Source: Cytobacillus oceanisediminis (lineage in GTDB: Bacteria; Bacillota; Bacilli; Bacillales; Cytobacillaceae). From it: a stretch of 64,000 nt of DNA. The stretch's first letter is position 1, and every line of letters starts with the position of its first letter. Below, in pieces: positions 24,903 through 34,567 of the stretch. The DNA lies in the NCBI RefSeq assembly GCF_004366035.1, contig NZ_SOEE01000008.1, forward strand, positions 257,989-321,988. Reading direction: 5' to 3'. The position numbers were made by a program, and so were the translations under genes. The notes beneath the pieces were generated by a model. The model made no database searches, had not been told where the DNA came from, and saw only the letters and a list, made by a program, of their open reading frames with translations.

Positions 24903-25742
24903 TTACTTCTTCACCCAGCCAAACCCCATCGCACCCTCACCCAAATGGGTTCCAATGACCGGGCCAAAGTAGCTGATCATAAACTCAACATTCGGATATT
25001 CCGCTTCAAGCTCAGCCTTCCACTCGCGCGCTTCTTCTTCACGATTGGCATGAATAATAACCGCCTGGTACGGCTCCCCGCTTTTCACATCTTCCCAGAA
25101 AAGATCAACCATCCGCTTCATCGCTTTTTTGCGTGTGCGAATCTTTTCAAACGGAACAATTTTCTTATCCTCAAAATGGAGCAGCGGCTTCACCTGCAGG
25201 AGGCTGCCGATCAATGCCTGCGCACTGGATAAACGTCCCCCGCGCTGAAGATGCGATAAATCATCCACCATGAAATAAGCCCGAATGCTCTTCTTCATCT
25301 CCTCAAGGCGCTCAACGATCTCCTGTGGACCCTTACCTGCAGCGGCAAGCTCTGCAGCTTCAATCACATAAAACCCCTGCACCATACAGCTGATTTCGGA
25401 GTCAAACGGGAAAACCTGAATATCCTCCACCATGCTCCCAGCAGTAACTGCCCCCTGGAACGTCCCGCTAATGCCGCTCGACAAATGAATCGAAATCACC
25501 GCATCATACTCTTTTGATAATTTCTCAAACAGCTCGGCAAACTCGCCCACCGGCGGCTGTGAAGTGGTCGGAAGATCTTTATGCCTCACTTCTTCATAAA
25601 AGTCTGCAGCCGTAATTTCTACTTCTTCCTGGTAGGTCTCACTGCCAAAAATAACACTCAGCGGTATCATATGTATATTTAACTTTTCTCTTATATCCTT
25701 AGGAATGTATGCTGTACTATCCGTTACAACAGCCGTTTTCAT
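24903..25742 (-). CDS. degV: DegV family fatty-acid-binding protein
   Basis: The 279-residue protein has the DegV hallmarks: AVVTDSTAYIPKDI at the N-terminus, TTSQPPVGEF near residue 63, HLSSGISGTFQGA near 91 and QRGGRLSSAQALIGSLL near 160. Members bind fatty acids and, as FakB proteins, present them to a FakA kinase. ATG 25742 is chosen because the upstream in-frame ATG overlaps the ribosome binding site. The gene stands in the yviA position between comFA and degU. Confidence 0.94.
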   Translation of the reverse strand: MKTAVVTDSTAYIPKDIREKLNIHMIPLSVIFGSETYQEEVEITAADFYEEVRHKDLPTTSQPPVGEFAELFEKLSKEYDAVISIHLSSGISGTFQGAVTAGSMVEDIQVFPFDSEISCMVQGFYVIEAAELAAAGKGPQEIVERLEEMKKSIRAYFMVDDLSHLQRGGRLSSAQALIGSLLQVKPLLHFEDKKIVPFEKIRTRKKAMKRMVDLFWEDVKSGEPYQAVIIHANREEEAREWKAELEAEYPNVEFMISYFGPVIGTHLGEGAMGFGWVKK

Positions 25743-25964
25743 AAATAGAGTTACCATCCTTATCTTTTTTCTCTACTGTATGTTCAAGTTCCATTTTATA
25801 TGATAGCGGGGGAAATTGCATTAAGTTATAGAGTGGGGAGATAAATAAACCAGTGCGCCATTATACCTACTTTTAAGACCTGGTATTTTTTTACCTTCAA
25901 ATCTTTCCCAAGCATATGATAAAATGCTTTTTGTGTCTTTATTTTGTAAAGGAGCTGTAACACA

Positions 25965-26243
25965 TTGATTAAGAGCACTTCTTCCACAAATAACCCCACA
26001 TTAAATAAATACAGCTTAGATACTCTTCATCAAATGCTTAATAATGAATTGGGTAAATATAAACACATTAAAGTTCCAAATATTGACCATTCTATCAGCG
26101 GACCCGAACTTGCTTCCTGGCTGATAGACAGTTTGCCGCCGAAAGAAATAGAAAAGCTTATTTATATAGTGAATCAAGCCAAAAAACGATCTTCCGATAC
26201 AAAACCTATTTTTCAAACAGCGGCAGCCGCTCTGATAAAATGA
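25965..26243 (+). CDS. Unrecognised 92-residue protein between degV and degU
   Basis: A TTG start with AAAGGAG about ten bases upstream opens a 92-residue, basic, soluble protein. It has a Ser/Asn-rich N-terminus, then helices containing LDTLHQMLNNELG and GPELASWLIDSLPPKEIEKLIYIVNQ. The layout suggests a small helical regulator, but no family is recognised. It is transcribed against its neighbours, has its own terminator, and has no counterpart at this place in B. subtilis that I recall. Confidence 0.75.
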   Translation: MIKSTSSTNNPTLNKYSLDTLHQMLNNELGKYKHIKVPNIDHSISGPELASWLIDSLPPKEIEKLIYIVNQAKKRSSDTKPIFQTAAAALIK

Positions 26244-26275
26244 ACACGCAAAGTGATTGCTTTTGTGTGTTTTTT
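26243..26275 (+). terminator. Terminator after the 92-residue gene
   Basis: AACACGCAAA pairs with TTTGTGTGTT (one wobble) and is followed by TTTTTT. It begins at the stop codon. Confidence 0.75.
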
Positions 26276-26378
26276 GGTTATTATTTCAAAAATAGTGTAT
26301 AAATACCTTTTATTCGAATTGTCTTTCCGTTATCATAAATATAGTAGGTGAATTTTCTTTGATAACAATTAAAACCAT

Positions 26379-26507
26379 ATGGGGCAGGTAATCACAATTA
26401 TTCTTTCTTCATTTGTAGCCCTGTTATTCACTGAGGAAATTTTCCATCTTGCTTCCAAAAGATACATAAATGGTCTATTAGTTTTTGAAGGAAGTTTAAA
26501 AAGCTGA
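26379..26507 (+). CDS. Possible 42-residue membrane peptide
   Basis: An ATG-initiated frame encodes a small protein with a hydrophobic N-terminal helix (VITIILSSFVALLF) followed by a charged amphipathic part (EEIFHLASKRYING). The composition looks protein-like, but no clear ribosome binding site precedes the ATG. It is the only coding candidate in the otherwise empty interval 26276-26520. Treat as tentative. Confidence 0.3.
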   Translation: MGQVITIILSSFVALLFTEEIFHLASKRYINGLLVFEGSLKS

Positions 26508-26520
26508 TTGAGAACAGGCA

Positions 26521-26550
26521 AAAAAAAAGACCTTATAGAAAAGGTCTTTT
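26521..26550 (-). terminator. Terminator of degS-degU
   Basis: AAAAGACCTT (26525-26534) pairs with AAGGTCTTTT (26541-26550), with a further run of T on the minus strand. It lies 12 bases past the degU stop. Confidence 0.9.
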
Positions 26551-26561
26551 TCTCTCAATAA

Positions 26562-27242
26562 TTACCGCACCTCTACCCAGCCATTTTTGATCGCTACAAC
26601 GACTGCCTGAGTACGGTCATTTACATTCATTTTTTGCAGGATATTGCTCACATGGTTCTTTACGGTTTTTTCACTTATGTATAAAGCTTCCCCAATTCCG
26701 CGGTTGCTTTTGCCATCAGCAAGGAGCTGAAGCACTTCGCATTCACGGCGTGTCAGCAAGTGCAGAGGACGGCGGATTTCCACCTGTGAATAAGATGTGG
26801 TCCCTGTACCTTCTGCTGCAAGTCTTCGGTACTCATTTACCAGGTTGTGTGTCACCTTCGGATGTAAGTAAGATCCTCCATCAGCAACAACCTTTACAGC
26901 CTCGACTAATGCATCTGCATCCATTTCTTTTAAAAGGTATCCGCTTGCACCTGTCTTAAGTGCGTGCGTTACATAATTCTCATCATCATGGATGGAAAGA
27001 ATGATTACCTTGGATTCTGGATATTTATTAATCAGCTGGCGGGTTGCTTCCACACCGTTTGTGTTCGGCATATTGATGTCCATGATGATCACATCTGGAT
27101 CATACTCTTCCACAAGAGCCATGGCTTCACTGCCATCATCACCTTCTGCCACTACATTAAAGCTCTTTTCGAAATCTAAAATGCGTTTTACCCCTTCTCT
27201 GAATAATTGATGGTCATCAATTATGACGATCTTTGTATTCAA
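26562..27242 (-). CDS. degU: Response regulator DegU
   Basis: The 226-residue NarL/FixJ-type regulator has a receiver domain ([15 protein letters not shown]; phosphoacceptor Asp in [13 protein letters not shown] near residue 56) and a LuxR-type HTH ([15 protein letters not shown], then [14 protein letters not shown]). DegU controls exoenzymes, competence, motility and multicellular behaviour. TTG start eight bases after GGAGG. It follows degS, its kinase. Confidence 0.97.
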   Translation of the reverse strand: MNTKIVIIDDHQLFREGVKRILDFEKSFNVVAEGDDGSEAMALVEEYDPDVIIMDINMPNTNGVEATRQLINKYPESKVIILSIHDDENYVTHALKTGASGYLLKEMDADALVEAVKVVADGGSYLHPKVTHNLVNEYRRLAAEGTGTTSYSQVEIRRPLHLLTRRECEVLQLLADGKSNRGIGEALYISEKTVKNHVSNILQKMNVNDRTQAVVVAIKNGWVEVR

Positions 27243-27298
27243 ATGCTTCGCCTCCCAAATCTCCAGTTAGTTTTCTATCTCTATTCTTAAGGTGTTTC

Positions 27299-28438
27299 TT
27301 ATTTCAATGGCACCTGGATAATGACAATGGTTCCTTTGCCGGGTTTAGAATCTATGGACATCTGGCCATCCAAAAGTTCAAGCCTTTCGCCCATTCCCAT
27401 AATCCCAAAAGATCCCGGACGCTTCTCGCGAATATTGAAGCCTTTCCCATCGTCTTTGACGACTACTGCTACCCTGGTGCAGTTTATTTCTATTTTCACA
27501 TGGATTTCTTTCGCTTGCGCATGCTTTAGAGCATTTGTCACAGACTCCTGAATCAAACGGAACAATGCGACTTCATATTGTGGCGGCAATCGCTTTTCTT
27601 CGCCAACATTCGCGAAATATATCCTGGTACTCCTGTGATACTCTTCGATGGTTGTTAAGTATTTTTTGAGGGTAGGTATTAACCCCAAATCATCAAGAGC
27701 CATTGGACGCAAGTCATAAATAATCCTGCGGACTTCATATAAAGCATTGCGGACCATTTTTTTCAGGTCTTTAATTTCAGTAATGGCTTCATCCGCACCG
27801 CGCTCTTTGTATACCCGTTCAATTAAATCGGATCTCATCATGACATTCGCCATCATCTGAGCCGGTCCGTCATGAATCTCTCGGGACACCCTTTTCCGCT
27901 CTTCTTCCTGTGCTTCGATGATCTTCAGACCAAAATCCTGTTTGAGCTTCGCGTCTTCAATGATTTCTCCCATTTGTTTCAAGTCACTTGTCAGATAATT
28001 CATCACGACCGTAATTTGTGAAATGAGGACTTCAGCTCTATCAATCGTGTCGTTAACACCTATAAGCCTTCTTTCAATATCATCACGGCGATCCCTCAGC
28101 TGCTTTTCTAGCTGGCGGTTCATGGATAAATCCATTTGAAGCTGATGGGCCTTCTCATATGCTTCACGCACTTCAGACTCTGAATAATCCTTAAAATGCA
28201 TGCTTACTTCAGAAAGGCGCTTTCTTGCAAACCGGGTTTGCACCTCCAGCTTATCCCCTTCTTCAATTACCTTAAGGACCATTTGTTTAACTTCCATAAG
28301 TTCTTCGGTTAAAGTCTTATGGTCTTTACGGCATTGTTCACCTATACGGAAAATTTCATCTTTACTGGTGCCTACTGTTTGAACCATTTTTTCAAGAATA
28401 AGATCCAGAGTCTTGGAATCGAATTTCTTAATACTCAT
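27299..28438 (-). CDS. degS: Sensor histidine kinase DegS
   Basis: The 379-residue cytoplasmic kinase has an N-terminal coiled-coil sensor (residues 1-170), a HisKA_3 phosphoacceptor box (RVSREIHDGPAQMM near residue 190) and a HATPase_c domain (DDGKGFNIREKRPGSFGIMGM near 330). There are no membrane segments, as in B. subtilis DegS. GGAGGAG precedes the ATG. It phosphorylates DegU, encoded directly downstream. Confidence 0.97.
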   Translation of the reverse strand: MSIKKFDSKTLDLILEKMVQTVGTSKDEIFRIGEQCRKDHKTLTEELMEVKQMVLKVIEEGDKLEVQTRFARKRLSEVSMHFKDYSESEVREAYEKAHQLQMDLSMNRQLEKQLRDRRDDIERRLIGVNDTIDRAEVLISQITVVMNYLTSDLKQMGEIIEDAKLKQDFGLKIIEAQEEERKRVSREIHDGPAQMMANVMMRSDLIERVYKERGADEAITEIKDLKKMVRNALYEVRRIIYDLRPMALDDLGLIPTLKKYLTTIEEYHRSTRIYFANVGEEKRLPPQYEVALFRLIQESVTNALKHAQAKEIHVKIEINCTRVAVVVKDDGKGFNIREKRPGSFGIMGMGERLELLDGQMSIDSKPGKGTIVIIQVPLK

Positions 28439-28525
28439 TTACACTCCTCCAAGGGCGCAGCCCTTCCGCTATGTACCTTTATTTTAGCGCTAAATGAGCT
28501 AAGATACTATCGTTCCATCCTGAAA

Positions 28526-28554
28526 ATTATACCAGGTTACCTAAAATTCGGTAA
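28526..28554 (-). promoter_or_regulatory. Promoter of degS-degU
   Basis: TTACCG (28554-28549), 17 bases and TATAAT (28531-28526) with an extended TGG upstream of the -10. It lies about 90 bases before the degS ATG. Confidence 0.7.
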
Positions 28555-28768
28555 AAAGGCTTAGACTTGTGATTTCACCCTGTGTCTTATATCCTATATA
28601 AAAGCAGGGTAAACATGACTACCAGGCAAACTAATATGTATATTTATACCACTTAAAGATTAAAATCGGCACATTTTTTATTATAGCAGCATAAACATCA
28701 GAATTGTTTTCATTATAACATGGGAAAAAATGTTCTATATTAAAATTTTATTACATTCTGTTAAAAAA

Positions 28769-28798
28769 TTGATGTTGGGAAACTTGTCGAATTATAAT
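28769..28798 (+). promoter_or_regulatory. Promoter of yvyE
   Basis: TTGATG (28769-28774), 18 bases and a perfect TATAAT (28793-28798), about 50 bases before the yvyE start. Confidence 0.7.
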
Positions 28799-28847
28799 GA
28801 ATTTAGCTGATTTTTTTTGTACAAAGAGTTAAGAAAGGAGCGGTTCT

Positions 28848-29489
28848 GTGCTGCCCTCTTATTATACAGTTAAGGGATACGGAGAAAATGAAATCGAAAT
28901 AGAAAGATCCAGGTTTATTGCTCATGTCGCCAGAGCAGAAACCACAGATGAGGCCCTGGAATTTATTCAGAAGATTAAGAAGAAACATTCCAATGCCACC
29001 CATAATTGTTCTGCCTACTTAATTGGTGAAAACGACCAGATCCAAAAAGCAAATGATGATGGTGAACCAAGCGGTACGGCTGGCGTGCCTATCCTGGAAG
29101 TGTTAAAGAAAAAAAAGCTGAAAGATACTGTGGTTGTCATAACCAGGTATTTCGGCGGAATAAAATTAGGAGCAGGCGGATTAATCAGGGCATATGGTAA
29201 TGCGACATCCGAAGGCATTTTGGCAGCCGGAATTGTGGAAAGAACCCTGATGAGGGTCATTCATACGAAAGTTGATTATACGTGGCTGGGCAAGCTCGAA
29301 AATGAACTTCGTTCTTCAACAGCTTATACGCTAAAAGAAATCCATTACCTTGATATGGTTGAGATCGAAACATATGTTGAAGACAGTAACACTGAAACCT
29401 TTGCTGAATGGATGACCGAACTGACAAACGGTCAATCTGAAATATACGAAGGGGCAAGAGTGTACCTCGAACATGATGAGGCTGTCTAA
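28848..29489 (+). CDS. yvyE: YigZ/IMPACT family protein YvyE
   Basis: The 213-residue protein has the IMPACT-type UPF0029 domain (IEIERSRFIAHVARAE, then HNCSAYLIG, NDDGEPSGTAG and TRYFGGIKLGAGGLIRAY) and a C-terminal DUF1949 domain (about 140-205). The family is linked to translation or proline metabolism, with no agreed reaction. It begins with GTG after GAAAGGAG. The gene lies between degS and the LCP gene, as in B. subtilis. Confidence 0.95.
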   Translation: MLPSYYTVKGYGENEIEIERSRFIAHVARAETTDEALEFIQKIKKKHSNATHNCSAYLIGENDQIQKANDDGEPSGTAGVPILEVLKKKKLKDTVVVITRYFGGIKLGAGGLIRAYGNATSEGILAAGIVERTLMRVIHTKVDYTWLGKLENELRSSTAYTLKEIHYLDMVEIETYVEDSNTETFAEWMTELTNGQSEIYEGARVYLEHDEAV

Positions 29490-29531
29490 GAAACTTAACA
29501 GAGAAACTAATAATAAGGGGAGAAATTGAAA

Positions 29532-30584
29532 ATGTCTTCTTTCGATCGCAGTTCTTATAAAATAGAAAAGAAAAAGAAAAAAAGGAGAATCGTATTTACT
29601 TGGATTATACTGCCCATAATGGTCCTATCTTTAAGTGCTGCAGCTTATGGATCATTTTTGTTTAATAAGGCGGAGTCCGTTATGGATAAGTCCTATATCC
29701 CCGTTGAACGTGAACTAAAAAGGGAACCTGTAAATCCTATAGATGAAAATACTTCAGTACTATTTATTGGAGTAGATGATAGTGAACTCAGGAATTTCAA
29801 CAGCAGCTCACGTTCAGATGCACTAATGCTGGCGACGTTTAATGAGAAAGAAAAATCAGTGAAGCTTTTAAGCATCCCAAGGGATTCTTATGTTTATATT
29901 CCTGAAGCAGGCTATAATGATAAAATCACTCATGCCCATGCTATAGGCGGGGTAGCTTCTACCATTGAAACAGTAGAGGGAATGCTTGATATCCCTATTG
30001 ATTATTATGTCAAAATGAACTTTAATGCATTCACAGCAGTAATCGATGCTTTAGATGGTGTTAAAGTAAATGTCCCTTATGCTCTTCAGGAAATGGATTC
30101 CTCCGATCACCAAGGTGCTATCACCCTCCAGCCGGGACTGCAAACCCTTAATGGTGAGGAAGCCCTTGCACTCGCTAGAACACGAAAGCAGGACAATGAC
30201 ATCGAAAGAGGAAAAAGGCAGCAGGAAATTATTAAGGCGATAATATCAAAAGCAACCTCCGCTAAAGGAGTAACTAAATACTCGGATGTTCTTGAAGCAA
30301 TCGGCGAAAACATGACAACCGATTTATCATTCAGCAATATGAAGGCTTTTATCGATTACGCTACATCTGGCTTAAACCTTGAAGTAGAAACATTAACAAT
30401 CGCAGGAGCAGACGCTTATATCGATGGGATTTATTATTACCAATTAGATGAAACCAGTCTTGAAGAAATAAAAACTAAAATCTCCTCACACTTGGAATTA
30501 GAGGATTCTATAATTACTGAATCTAATGAAGAAAATGATGATGAATCGGTTGGGAATTTGAGTAATGCCGTTTCAGAAAATTAA
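29532..30584 (+). CDS. LCP (LytR-CpsA-Psr) cell-wall ligase 1
   Basis: The 350-residue type II membrane protein has a basic N-terminus, one membrane anchor (about 20-42) and an extracellular LCP domain. Key segments are VDDSELRNFNSSSRSDALMLAT, SIPRDSYVYIPE, the DYYVKMNF strand and LARTRKQDNDIERGKRQQ, the arginines and aspartates that hold the polyprenyl-pyrophosphate substrate. LCP enzymes transfer wall teichoic acid or related glycopolymers to peptidoglycan. ATG 29532 is nine bases after GGAG. It is encoded next to tagO, which makes the lipid-linked primer. Confidence 0.95.
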   Translation: MSSFDRSSYKIEKKKKKRRIVFTWIILPIMVLSLSAAAYGSFLFNKAESVMDKSYIPVERELKREPVNPIDENTSVLFIGVDDSELRNFNSSSRSDALMLATFNEKEKSVKLLSIPRDSYVYIPEAGYNDKITHAHAIGGVASTIETVEGMLDIPIDYYVKMNFNAFTAVIDALDGVKVNVPYALQEMDSSDHQGAITLQPGLQTLNGEEALALARTRKQDNDIERGKRQQEIIKAIISKATSAKGVTKYSDVLEAIGENMTTDLSFSNMKAFIDYATSGLNLEVETLTIAGADAYIDGIYYYQLDETSLEEIKTKISSHLELEDSIITESNEENDDESVGNLSNAVSEN

Positions 30585-30590
30585 ACAACA

Positions 30591-30622
30591 AAAGACCTTT
30601 CCGATTATCGGAAAGGTCTTTA
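30591..30622. terminator. Bidirectional terminator between the LCP gene and tagO
   Basis: A 15-bp perfect stem (30591-30605 with 30607-30621) sits between the two converging genes. Confidence 0.85.
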
Positions 30623-30623
30623 C

Positions 30624-31670
30624 TTATTTTACAGCTTTTTTCGGATTAACCATCTTTAATAATGGTTTATAATCTTTATTCACAAGCCCAATCTTTTCTA
30701 CAAACAATTCAATCACAATCAGAAGTAGCGTAATGAAAATAAGGGCTCCCCAAACTGTTGCCTGCGACATGATCACAGCTGACAAACCAAACATAGCTGC
30801 CATCGCATAAATAAGCAGTACTGTTTGTCTGTGTGAAAAGCCTAATCTTAACAGACAGTGGTGCAAATGCGATTTGTCAGGTGCTGATAAAGGCTGCTTA
30901 TTAACAAGCCTTCTAATAATCGCAAAGAACGTATCAGAAATTGGCACTCCGAGTATAATAACAGGGAGGATAAGGGAAATCATTGTTACATTTTTAAATC
31001 CTAGTAATGCCAAAACAGAGATCATATAACCCAGGAACAGCGCACCTGTGTCACCCATAAATATCTTTGCTGGATGAAAGTTGTATACTAAGAATCCTAA
31101 TGTACTGCCTAACACAATCAACCCGATACTTAGAACGTACGTATCACCCATTAAAATCGCCATACCAGAAATGGTTATGAGCGCAATGGAAGAAACGCCG
31201 GCTGCCAACCCATCGAGTCCATCAATCAGGTTAATCGCATTTGTAATCCCCACTATCCAAATAATGGTAAGAGGTATGCTGAACATCCCAAATTCAAGCT
31301 TTCCAAAAAACGGAAGATTAATAAAATCCACTTGAGCTCCGCCTAGAACAACAACTAAAGCGGCTGCTAATTGACCTGCAAGCTTGAATTTTGCTGATAA
31401 CTCGATCATGTCATCCAGCACACCAGTAATTATGATAATCAAACTTCCCAATATGATTGGAATAGCAAGCTCATCTTCTGGCCTTAATACAAGCAAGCCA
31501 ATAATAAAGCTTAAATATATGGCAAGCCCACCCAATCGGGGCATAATCCTTTGGTGAACCTTTCGATGGTTCGGTTTATCAACTGCTCCAATTTTTATTG
31601 CAAGTTTTTTTACTGCGGGTGTAATAATGATTGATGCAATAAAACATATTAACAAGGTAAGGTAAACCAT
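30624..31670 (-). CDS. tagO: Undecaprenyl-phosphate GlcNAc-1-phosphate transferase TagO
   Basis: The 348-residue polytopic membrane enzyme (about 10-11 segments) has the MraY/WecA-family motifs HRKVHQRIMPRLGG (near residue 34), NAINLIDGLDGLAAG (near 142) and FHPAKIFMGDTGALFLG (near 198). It starts wall teichoic acid and other secondary wall polymers by loading GlcNAc-P onto undecaprenyl phosphate. ATG 31670 is preceded by AAGGAGGT, so the longer frame is rejected. Confidence 0.96.
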   Translation of the reverse strand: MVYLTLLICFIASIIITPAVKKLAIKIGAVDKPNHRKVHQRIMPRLGGLAIYLSFIIGLLVLRPEDELAIPIILGSLIIIITGVLDDMIELSAKFKLAGQLAAALVVVLGGAQVDFINLPFFGKLEFGMFSIPLTIIWIVGITNAINLIDGLDGLAAGVSSIALITISGMAILMGDTYVLSIGLIVLGSTLGFLVYNFHPAKIFMGDTGALFLGYMISVLALLGFKNVTMISLILPVIILGVPISDTFFAIIRRLVNKQPLSAPDKSHLHHCLLRLGFSHRQTVLLIYAMAAMFGLSAVIMSQATVWGALIFITLLLIVIELFVEKIGLVNKDYKPLLKMVNPKKAVK

Positions 31671-32011
31671 AAGGACCTCCTTAATGATTAGCATATCCAA
31701 TAAAAAAAAATTTACAATTCCAAAAAAATACACAGCGGATGAGATATCTATCAAACTTTCTAACTGGTAAACAAATTTTTATATTAATAACTTCATTCAT
31801 TATAGCTACTTATTTATTAATAATCCATAACATTTTTTTTACGATTATATAAAGATTACATATAATAAATCCCCATATTTGATTTACCTAAACATTAATT
31901 CCCATAAATTAAGACGTAATCTGACAAAAAAGGTTTCAGTATTATTAAGAATCTAAATAAAAATTCCAAGCTAATTAAGCTTGGAATTTTAAACAACTAT
32001 CCATCTAGTAA
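31671..32011. other. AT-rich gene-free interval upstream of tagO
   Basis: The 341-base interval holds only the terminator at 31955-31990 and AT-rich sequence in which a tagO promoter must lie. A TATAAT on the minus strand near 31805 is the best candidate but has no convincing -35. Confidence 0.6.
31955..31990 (-). terminator. Terminator after the TagB-like gene
   Basis: A 13-bp perfect stem (31960-31972 with 31978-31990) with T-rich flank on the minus strand, 22 bases past the stop. Confidence 0.85.
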
Positions 32012-33184
32012 CTAAACCCTTTTTTTAAACAAATAATCAACAAGGTTTTTGCTGGAGTACCCTTTAGAATATTCATTCCAAACTTCAGCATATTTGTTTA
32101 TTGCTTGTAAATCAAATTCATTATCTTTTATTGCTTTTGCAACTTCTGTTGTGGATTTAACAATCGGACCTGGTAATGTTGATTCATACTGCTCCCACAA
32201 ACCACGGCTCTTTTTATAATGCTCCATGTCATAAGCGAAAAATATCATCGGTTTATTTAGGAGTGAGTACTCATAAGGAATGGATGAATAATCCGTAATT
32301 AAATAGTCCGATATCAATAACAGCTCGTTTATTACATAATCCTCTGATGAATAATCATATAAAAACCCAGGGTGCAGGCTAGGAAAGTCTATTGAATTTT
32401 TGACAGCGGGGTGCAGCCTCAGCAAAATAACATACTCATCCCCTAACTCCTCATACATCTTTTGTATATCCAATTTCAAATCAAAATGTGCAAGCCCCTC
32501 TTCCCTATATGTTGGAGCATACAATATTTTTTTCTTATCACTTAAGACAGGATTACCTTTTAAGAGCTTATTTACAGCATCCTCCATCATTCTTCGGTTA
32601 AAGAAAAAGTCAGTTCGCGGAATGCCTATCTTTAGTATGTTCTCATCTTTAAGATCAAATGCCTGCTTAAAGAAGTTGGCCATGATATCGGAACCAACTA
32701 TGACCTTATTAAATTTTTTATACACATCAGAAAAGCGCTTTTGAGATCTTTTACTGCGGTACTTTGTGGCTTCATCGACAAATCCAAACTTCTTAATAGC
32801 ACCAGAAGCATGCCAAAGTTGGATACATTCTACTTCTTCTTTAAAATCCGTAGCTGATAGAAAGCCAAAATAATTATCGATCAACACGAACCTGCTGGTA
32901 GCTAAATGATATATTGACCTGATCATATGAACAATATTTGCTGATTCGAATGGTATAAGCTGAACCTGATTTGCTGTCAGGAAATGTTTATAGCTTGATC
33001 CTTTATACAAAACAACAATCTCTTCTTTTAAGCTTCTTTTTCGTATTTCCTCATATATATATCTGCTGTTATCTCCAAATGTTATTACAAACACAATCTT
33101 TTCCTTAAGAGGAAAAAGGTTAAAGAATTTAAAAAACATTTTGAAGAAATATAAGTATATTGTAATGTAAATCTCTCTAGCCAT
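32012..33184 (-). CDS. CDP-glycerol glycerophosphotransferase, TagB-like primase
   Basis: The 390-residue member of the teichoic acid glycerophosphotransferase family carries a TagB-type LWHASGAIKKFG (near residue 121), ILYAPTYREEG (near 225), RLHPAVKN (near 253) and LITDYSSIPYEY (near 300). There is no signal peptide, but the N-terminus is amphipathic as in monotopic TagB. TagB adds the first glycerol-phosphate to the lipid-linked GlcNAc-ManNAc. The WHASG motif, rather than WHGTP, is the reason for preferring the primase. The ribosome binding site is weak. Confidence 0.82.
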   Translation of the reverse strand: MAREIYITIYLYFFKMFFKFFNLFPLKEKIVFVITFGDNSRYIYEEIRKRSLKEEIVVLYKGSSYKHFLTANQVQLIPFESANIVHMIRSIYHLATSRFVLIDNYFGFLSATDFKEEVECIQLWHASGAIKKFGFVDEATKYRSKRSQKRFSDVYKKFNKVIVGSDIMANFFKQAFDLKDENILKIGIPRTDFFFNRRMMEDAVNKLLKGNPVLSDKKKILYAPTYREEGLAHFDLKLDIQKMYEELGDEYVILLRLHPAVKNSIDFPSLHPGFLYDYSSEDYVINELLLISDYLITDYSSIPYEYSLLNKPMIFFAYDMEHYKKSRGLWEQYESTLPGPIVKSTTEVAKAIKDNEFDLQAINKYAEVWNEYSKGYSSKNLVDYLFKKRV

Positions 33185-33367
33185 TATTACACTTTAATAT
33201 CCTTTTATCTTTGATATTAAAGCGCCTAAAATATTGACATTTACTTATTTCAGACATCATTACATCTCCTTATCGGGCGATAAACAAGGTGAATTATTTT
33301 CATATTTATAATCAAATTATAAAGGCTAAACAATACAACTACAAACAATCCTTTATAAATTTCTATT

Positions 33368-34567
33368 TTATTTGTTTAAAAATACCTTCTCAACCACTTT
33401 TCTTGCGGATTCCCCAGATTCTAAGTAACAGAATTCTTTATAGAACTCTTTAAAGGCAACGTTTTCCGCTATATGATTCACTTGGTTTTTTATATGCTGA
33501 ATGACTTCTTCAGTTGTTTTCGCCAAAGGTCCTGGTGCTTTGCTTTCAAAATTATAATAAAAGCCTCTTAATTTATCCCTATATTGATCTATATCATACA
33601 CATAGAAAATAATTGGCCTTTTCAGGTTGCCATAATCGAAAAAGACAGATGAATAATCTGTAATTAGCAAGTCTGAGATCAAATACAATTCACGGATGTC
33701 TTCATGATTAGAAAAATCATATGCAAACCCTTTATATGGCGAAAGATCAAAGTTCTCAGCAACTAAATAATGCATTCTCAGTATTACAATATATTCATCG
33801 CCGATTTTTTCTCGAAGAAGTTTTAGATCAAGCTGGATATCAAATTTATATTGACCCTTTGAGTAAAACTGATCATCTCTCCATGTAGGTGCATATAATA
33901 TTATCTTCTTATCTGCAGGCAAATGATATTTTTTTTTAAGAGAAGCAATTTCCTGTCCGCCATTAGCATTTATAAGGATGTCGTTTCTGGGATATCCTGA
34001 CTCAATAATTGTTTTATCAAACTGAAAAGCTCTTTTAAATATTTCAGTAGAATATCTATTTGGAGAAATTAAGTAGTCCCAGTTTCTAGACTCTTTATAG
34101 AAATTCATTTTATATTGTTCTGTTGTCGTCCCCGGCATATGAACTTCTTCAATATCTGCAGCAAGTTTTTTTAAAGGTGTGCCATGCCAGGTTTGCAGAT
34201 AGGTAGTGTGGGCTGGTTTCGGGATCCATAAAGGAAGGCGGCTATTACTAACCCAATACTTAGCTCTAGCCATTACGAATAGCCAACTAACAGAAAACCT
34301 TTTTACATACTCAAGTTCTTTCCCCTGAAAATTACCAATATATTTTGGGTCCACACTCCAAACCATCCTATATTGAGGATGGTTTTCTTTTAAGTATTCA
34401 TATATAGCGCGTGGATTACAGCTGTATTGCTTTCCTAAAAAGCTTTCAAATATAATAAGGTTTTTGTCTGCAGGCAAATAACCAACTAATGTAAAAAGCA
34501 TTTTATATAACCACTTTACTTTACTGCTTTTTTTTATTTTAAGAAGAAATGCTTTCAGAGATTTCAT
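33368..34567 (-). CDS. CDP-glycerol glycerophosphotransferase, TarF/TagF-like
   Basis: The 399-residue enzyme of the same family carries the polymerase/elongation-type TWHGTPLKKLAAD (near residue 126), SPNRYSTEIFKRAF, ILYAPTWRDD (near 225) and LLITDYSSVFFDYG (near 309). It is short like TarF of Staphylococcus aureus rather than the long TagF polymerase, so it may add one or a few units or polymerise. It lies 183 bases upstream of the TagB-like gene in the same direction. GGAGAG precedes the ATG. Confidence 0.82.
   Translation of the reverse strand: MKSLKAFLLKIKKSSKVKWLYKMLFTLVGYLPADKNLIIFESFLGKQYSCNPRAIYEYLKENHPQYRMVWSVDPKYIGNFQGKELEYVKRFSVSWLFVMARAKYWVSNSRLPLWIPKPAHTTYLQTWHGTPLKKLAADIEEVHMPGTTTEQYKMNFYKESRNWDYLISPNRYSTEIFKRAFQFDKTIIESGYPRNDILINANGGQEIASLKKKYHLPADKKIILYAPTWRDDQFYSKGQYKFDIQLDLKLLREKIGDEYIVILRMHYLVAENFDLSPYKGFAYDFSNHEDIRELYLISDLLITDYSSVFFDYGNLKRPIIFYVYDIDQYRDKLRGFYYNFESKAPGPLAKTTEEVIQHIKNQVNHIAENVAFKEFYKEFCYLESGESARKVVEKVFLNK

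Larger units (their letters stand above)
28439..28847. other. Divergent intergenic region between degS and yvyE
   Basis: This 409-base, AT-rich interval carries a degS promoter (28526-28554), a yvyE promoter (28769-28798) and a small GC hairpin just before degS. No gene with a ribosome binding site was found in it. Confidence 0.7.

Noticed and set aside
31940..32011. Small RNA between tagO and the TagB-like gene
   Set aside because: The hairpin there is explained as the terminator of the gene ending at 32012.
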